Program-made: the position numbers and the translations under genes
Notes under the pieces: generated by a model
What the model saw: only the letters and a program-made list of their open reading frames with translations
Database searches by the model: none
Told to the model about the DNA's origin: nothing
DNA from: Spirochaetaceae bacterium
GTDB taxonomy: Bacteria; Spirochaetota; Spirochaetia; Treponematales; Breznakiellaceae
Assembly (NCBI GenBank): GCA_031278935.1
Contig: JAITJK010000168.1
Coordinates: forward strand, 1 to 8,347
Length of the DNA: 8,347 nucleotides
Direction of reading: 5' to 3'
In this document: piece by piece, positions 6,629-8,347 of the stretch
Layout of the letters: the number at the start of each line of letters is the position of its first letter
Numbering within the stretch: position 1 is the stretch's first letter

Positions 6629-7702
6629 ATGGTGTACTTGATGACTACGCAAAATAAAACAATCCTTTCCAGAGAAACCAAAACCCAGGCCCAAGGGCTC
6701 ATGCTGCACAACCGTCTGCAAAAACGGTATCGGCACCTAAATAAATGGGCGCAAAGGCAGGGCGTCAATGTGTTTCGCCTCTATGACCGAGACATACCGG
6801 AAATACCCCTGGTGCTGGATTGGTATGGGAATGGGGTTTCCGGATCCTTGTACCGGCGGCCCTACGAAAAAGACGAGGCCGAAGAACGACGCTGGCTCAC
6901 GGCCATGAGCGCCGCCATTGCCACGGCCCTGGCTATTCCTCCGGATCAGGTGTTTCTCAAAGAACGAAAACGTCAACGCGGCAAGGCGCAGTACCAGCCC
7001 TACCGCTCCCCGGACCGACAAACCAGTATCCGGGAGGTCTGTGAAGGAGGCCTCTCGTTCCGGGTAAATCTGTCGGACTATCTGGATACCGGGCTGTTTG
7101 TGGACCGCCGGAAGCTACGGCAAAAAGTACGGGAAGCTGCGGCGGGGAAGCGAGTACTCAACCTCTTTTGTTACACCGGCGCGTTCTCTGTCTATGCTGC
7201 GGCAGGAGGCGCGGCGGAAATTGATTCGGTGGATATCTCCAACACCTATCTTGACTGGGCCCAAACGAACTTCCGTATCAACGGCTTTGACTCCCGACGC
7301 GTAGATGTCCCACGCCGTGATCCCCTTGAGTTAGACCGACCCGGTCTTCCCCGCTACCGGTTCATCCGGCGGGACGTACTTTCGTTTCTCGTCCAAGCAT
7401 CAGGGCTTTCCTGGGACCTCATCATTCTAGACCCGCCAAGTTTTTCCAATTCCAAGGCTATGTACACAACATTGGATATTCGGCGGGATTACCAGAAGCT
7501 CATCACTCAATGCCTCGCGATCCTCAACCCCGGGGGCGTCCTCTACTTCAGTGTCAATGCCAAGGGTTTTAAGCTCAACCCCAGGGATTTCCCCGGAATC
7601 ACCATACAAGACTGGTATGCGGAGCTTATGGACGAAGATTTTCGGGGGAAGCGACTCCCCGCTTGTTACACCCTCACCAGCGGGTTTGAAGCCGATGCCT
7701 AG
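6629..7702 (+). CDS. rlmK: RlmK-type 23S rRNA methyltransferase, stand-alone
   Basis: This 357-residue class I S-adenosylmethionine-dependent methyltransferase matches the C-terminal RlmK half of the E. coli RlmKL fusion, which makes m7G2069 in 23S rRNA. Recognisable parts in order are: LHNRLQKRYRHLNKWA (26-41), RLYDRDIPEIPLVLDWYG (50-67), KERKRQRGKAQY (111-122), NLSDYLDTGLFVDRR (147-161), SAM-binding motif I VLNLFCYTGAFSVYAA (176-191), VDIS (201-204) and the catalytic-loop motif DPPSFSNS (268-275). The THUMP and RlmL half that precedes this domain in enterobacteria is absent. The sequence before residue 20 is not conserved and could be a remnant linker. The start ATG 6629 has GGGAGG (6612-6617) eleven bases upstream; ATG 6641 is possible but further from it. 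The gene follows rlmB in the same direction after 270 bases, so it may have its own promoter. RlmI is a close relative, but the N-terminal motif text favours RlmK. Confidence 0.87.
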   Translation: MVYLMTTQNKTILSRETKTQAQGLMLHNRLQKRYRHLNKWAQRQGVNVFRLYDRDIPEIPLVLDWYGNGVSGSLYRRPYEKDEAEERRWLTAMSAAIATALAIPPDQVFLKERKRQRGKAQYQPYRSPDRQTSIREVCEGGLSFRVNLSDYLDTGLFVDRRKLRQKVREAAAGKRVLNLFCYTGAFSVYAAAGGAAEIDSVDISNTYLDWAQTNFRINGFDSRRVDVPRRDPLELDRPGLPRYRFIRRDVLSFLVQASGLSWDLIILDPPSFSNSKAMYTTLDIRRDYQKLITQCLAILNPGGVLYFSVNAKGFKLNPRDFPGITIQDWYAELMDEDFRGKRLPACYTLTSGFEADA

Positions 7703-7743
7703 CGCAAGTGGCTGCACTCTTATAGGCGCATCTGTGGCGGTAG

Positions 7744-7938
7744 TGTCTAAAATACCGTACCGCTTTTGTATCGACCAACAGCATTTACCAAGGCGAGCAG
7801 GTTCCTATTCTGTGGCCCTTATTGATAAATAAATATGGTCTTAAAATCAATTTCGCCCACCGGAAACTCGACAAAACGGTGAAAGCCGCTTATGGTAAAA
7901 CCTTTGGTAACGACCGTCAGCGCGTAGCCTACTGGTAA
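7744..7938 (+). pseudogene. Relic of an MmeI/YeeA-like DNA methyltransferase
   Basis: The frame from 7744 to the TAA at 7936-7938 reads TAFVSTNSIYQGEQVPILWP, then LLINKYGLKINFAHR, then directly LDKTVKAAYGKTFGNDRQRVAYW. The first part is the characteristic 'AFVSTNSI.QGEQV..LWP.L...G..I.FAHRTF.W' block of large class I N6-adenine DNA methyltransferases (MmeI/YeeA type, usually 900 residues or more). The second matches their C-terminus, 'AHR.LD.AVD.AYG..F....ERVAFLF.LY'. Several hundred residues that should separate FAHR from the LDKTV tail are gone, and the usual end after RVA is replaced by a stop codon. A stop (TAG 7741-7743) lies immediately upstream, and no start codon is present. It lies just after rlmK and is a dead restriction-modification fragment. 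Family recognition rests on motif memory, not on an alignment. Confidence 0.78.
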
Positions 7939-8051
7939 AAAGTCCTGAAGCCCCGTTACGTGGTATTTTTTACCGGTGGATTATTGAAGCAGGACGTATA
8001 GTAAAAGAGAATTATTTCATAGATAGCGATGGGAGGGGGATGATAAAATAG
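7911..8051 (+). other. Short open segment without a start, unidentified
   Basis: In the frame one base behind that of the methyltransferase relic, 46 codons are open from 7911 to the TAG at 8049-8051, with the protein-like text LLVKSPEAPLRGIFYRWIIE (about 7929-7988) and a tail containing YFIDSDGRGMIK. There is no start codon with a ribosome binding site. It may be a scrap of a neighbouring gene or of the methyltransferase tail in a shifted frame, or chance. I do not recognise a family. The following bases to 8084 hold nothing I can name. Confidence 0.25.
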
Positions 8052-8084
8052 AAAATCTACCACTACTGTACAATAGATAATATA

Positions 8085-8326
8085 CTAAGCATAATCTGCT
8101 TCATAAGTCAAGACTTTTTTAGAATTCTTGTGTTCTTTACGTGGTCCTGTTTCGGTCTGCCTCGCCGCACTCGCAATGACGACAGGTACGCTCTTAATGC
8201 CGGTGGGCAGACCGATGCCGCCCTTTAGGGCTGCTTTATAAACCTGAGGGAAACAATACTTTTTCCCGAAAGCTTCAGGGAACAGGATTTTTTATCAGCA
8301 TTTAACGTAATGGGCTCATTTACCAT
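8085..8326 (-). pseudogene. Small unidentified minus-strand gene, frameshifted at an A-run
   Basis: From ATG 8326-8324 the minus strand reads MVNEPITLNADKK and then reaches the A6 run at 8293-8288. In the present frame it goes on to a stop at 8227-8225 (33 residues). With one extra A it would instead run into a 68-codon segment, ILFPEAFGKKYCFPQVYKAA, then LKGGIGLPTGIKSVPVVIAS and on to the TAG at 8087-8085, about 80 residues in all. That second segment has no start codon of its own, and a TAA closes it upstream at 8294-8292. Its C-terminal third overlaps interspersed repeat copy C, which encodes VVIASAARQTETGPR. The ribosome binding site is weak (GGGGAA, poorly spaced). I recognise no family. 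Alternatives are a real 33-residue peptide, or no gene at all. Confidence 0.35.
8143..8183 (+). repeat. Interspersed repeat, copy C (divergent)
   Basis: The stretch ends CGCACTCGCAATGACGAC and begins GGTCCTGTTTCGGTCTGCC, a form of the TGGATTGCTTCG...CTCGCAATGACGA repeat of which copies A and B are variants. It shares the orientation of copy A. The resemblance to A is clearest at the 3' end (CTC..... TGACGA) and weaker elsewhere, so membership rests partly on general familiarity with this repeat type. It is embedded in the open minus-strand segment 8291-8085. Confidence 0.45.
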
Positions 8327-8347
8327 ATTCCCCGCGGATTGTGAGGA

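Noticed and set aside
6367..6768. Open frames on both strands in the rlmB-rlmK spacer (about 96 and 107 codons)
   Set aside because: They have no recognisable domain, pass through repeat copy B, and the minus-strand one overlaps rlmK. The composition looks like repeat DNA rather than coding sequence.
1..8347. tRNA, rRNA, CRISPR array, transposase or complete insertion sequence
   Set aside because: I found no T-loop consensus with matching arms, no regularly spaced repeats and no transposase motifs in either strand's frames.

Overview
The window is bacterial chromosome, moderately GC-rich by eye, with AT-rich spacers and clear AGGAG-type ribosome binding sites. Nothing in it fixes the species. 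The gene content and the small interspersed repeats would fit an anaerobic, carbohydrate-fermenting host-associated bacterium such as a termite-gut type spirochaete (Treponema-like), but that is a low-confidence inference.

Layout. (1) 1-241, minus: 5' part of a small gene running off the left edge, with a good promoter and ribosome binding site. (2) 521-2458: a wrecked sugar locus. An AraC-family regulator (minus) and a GH94 cellobiose-phosphorylase-like gene (plus) are joined head to head. Both have lost their 5' ends, the regulator also carries a frameshift at an A-run, and the phosphorylase has lost a central block including its catalytic aspartate. (3) 2669-3973, minus: an intact AzgA-type NCS2 purine permease with its own promoter. 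(4) 4190-7702, plus: three intact genes for RNA metabolism: a metallo-beta-lactamase/beta-CASP ribonuclease, RlmB (23S rRNA 2'-O-methyltransferase) and a stand-alone RlmK-type 23S rRNA methyltransferase. The first two are tightly coupled. The third follows a 270-bp spacer full of repeats. (5) 7703-8347: no intact gene. It holds a relic of an MmeI/YeeA-like DNA methyltransferase with a large internal deletion, an unidentified open segment, and a frameshifted small reading frame on the minus strand that contains an interspersed repeat.

How it fits together. The functional core is RNA processing and rRNA modification (MBL nuclease, RlmB, RlmK), flanked by a purine importer. The flanks are decaying accessory DNA: carbohydrate phosphorolysis with its regulator on the left, restriction-modification debris on the right. 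Three copies of one small interspersed repeat, around 4098, 6512 and 8143, sit in the spacers between these blocks. I do not see a new intact system. The most informative signals are the deletion scars, two disruptions at A6 tracts that each look like one missing base, and the repeat family.
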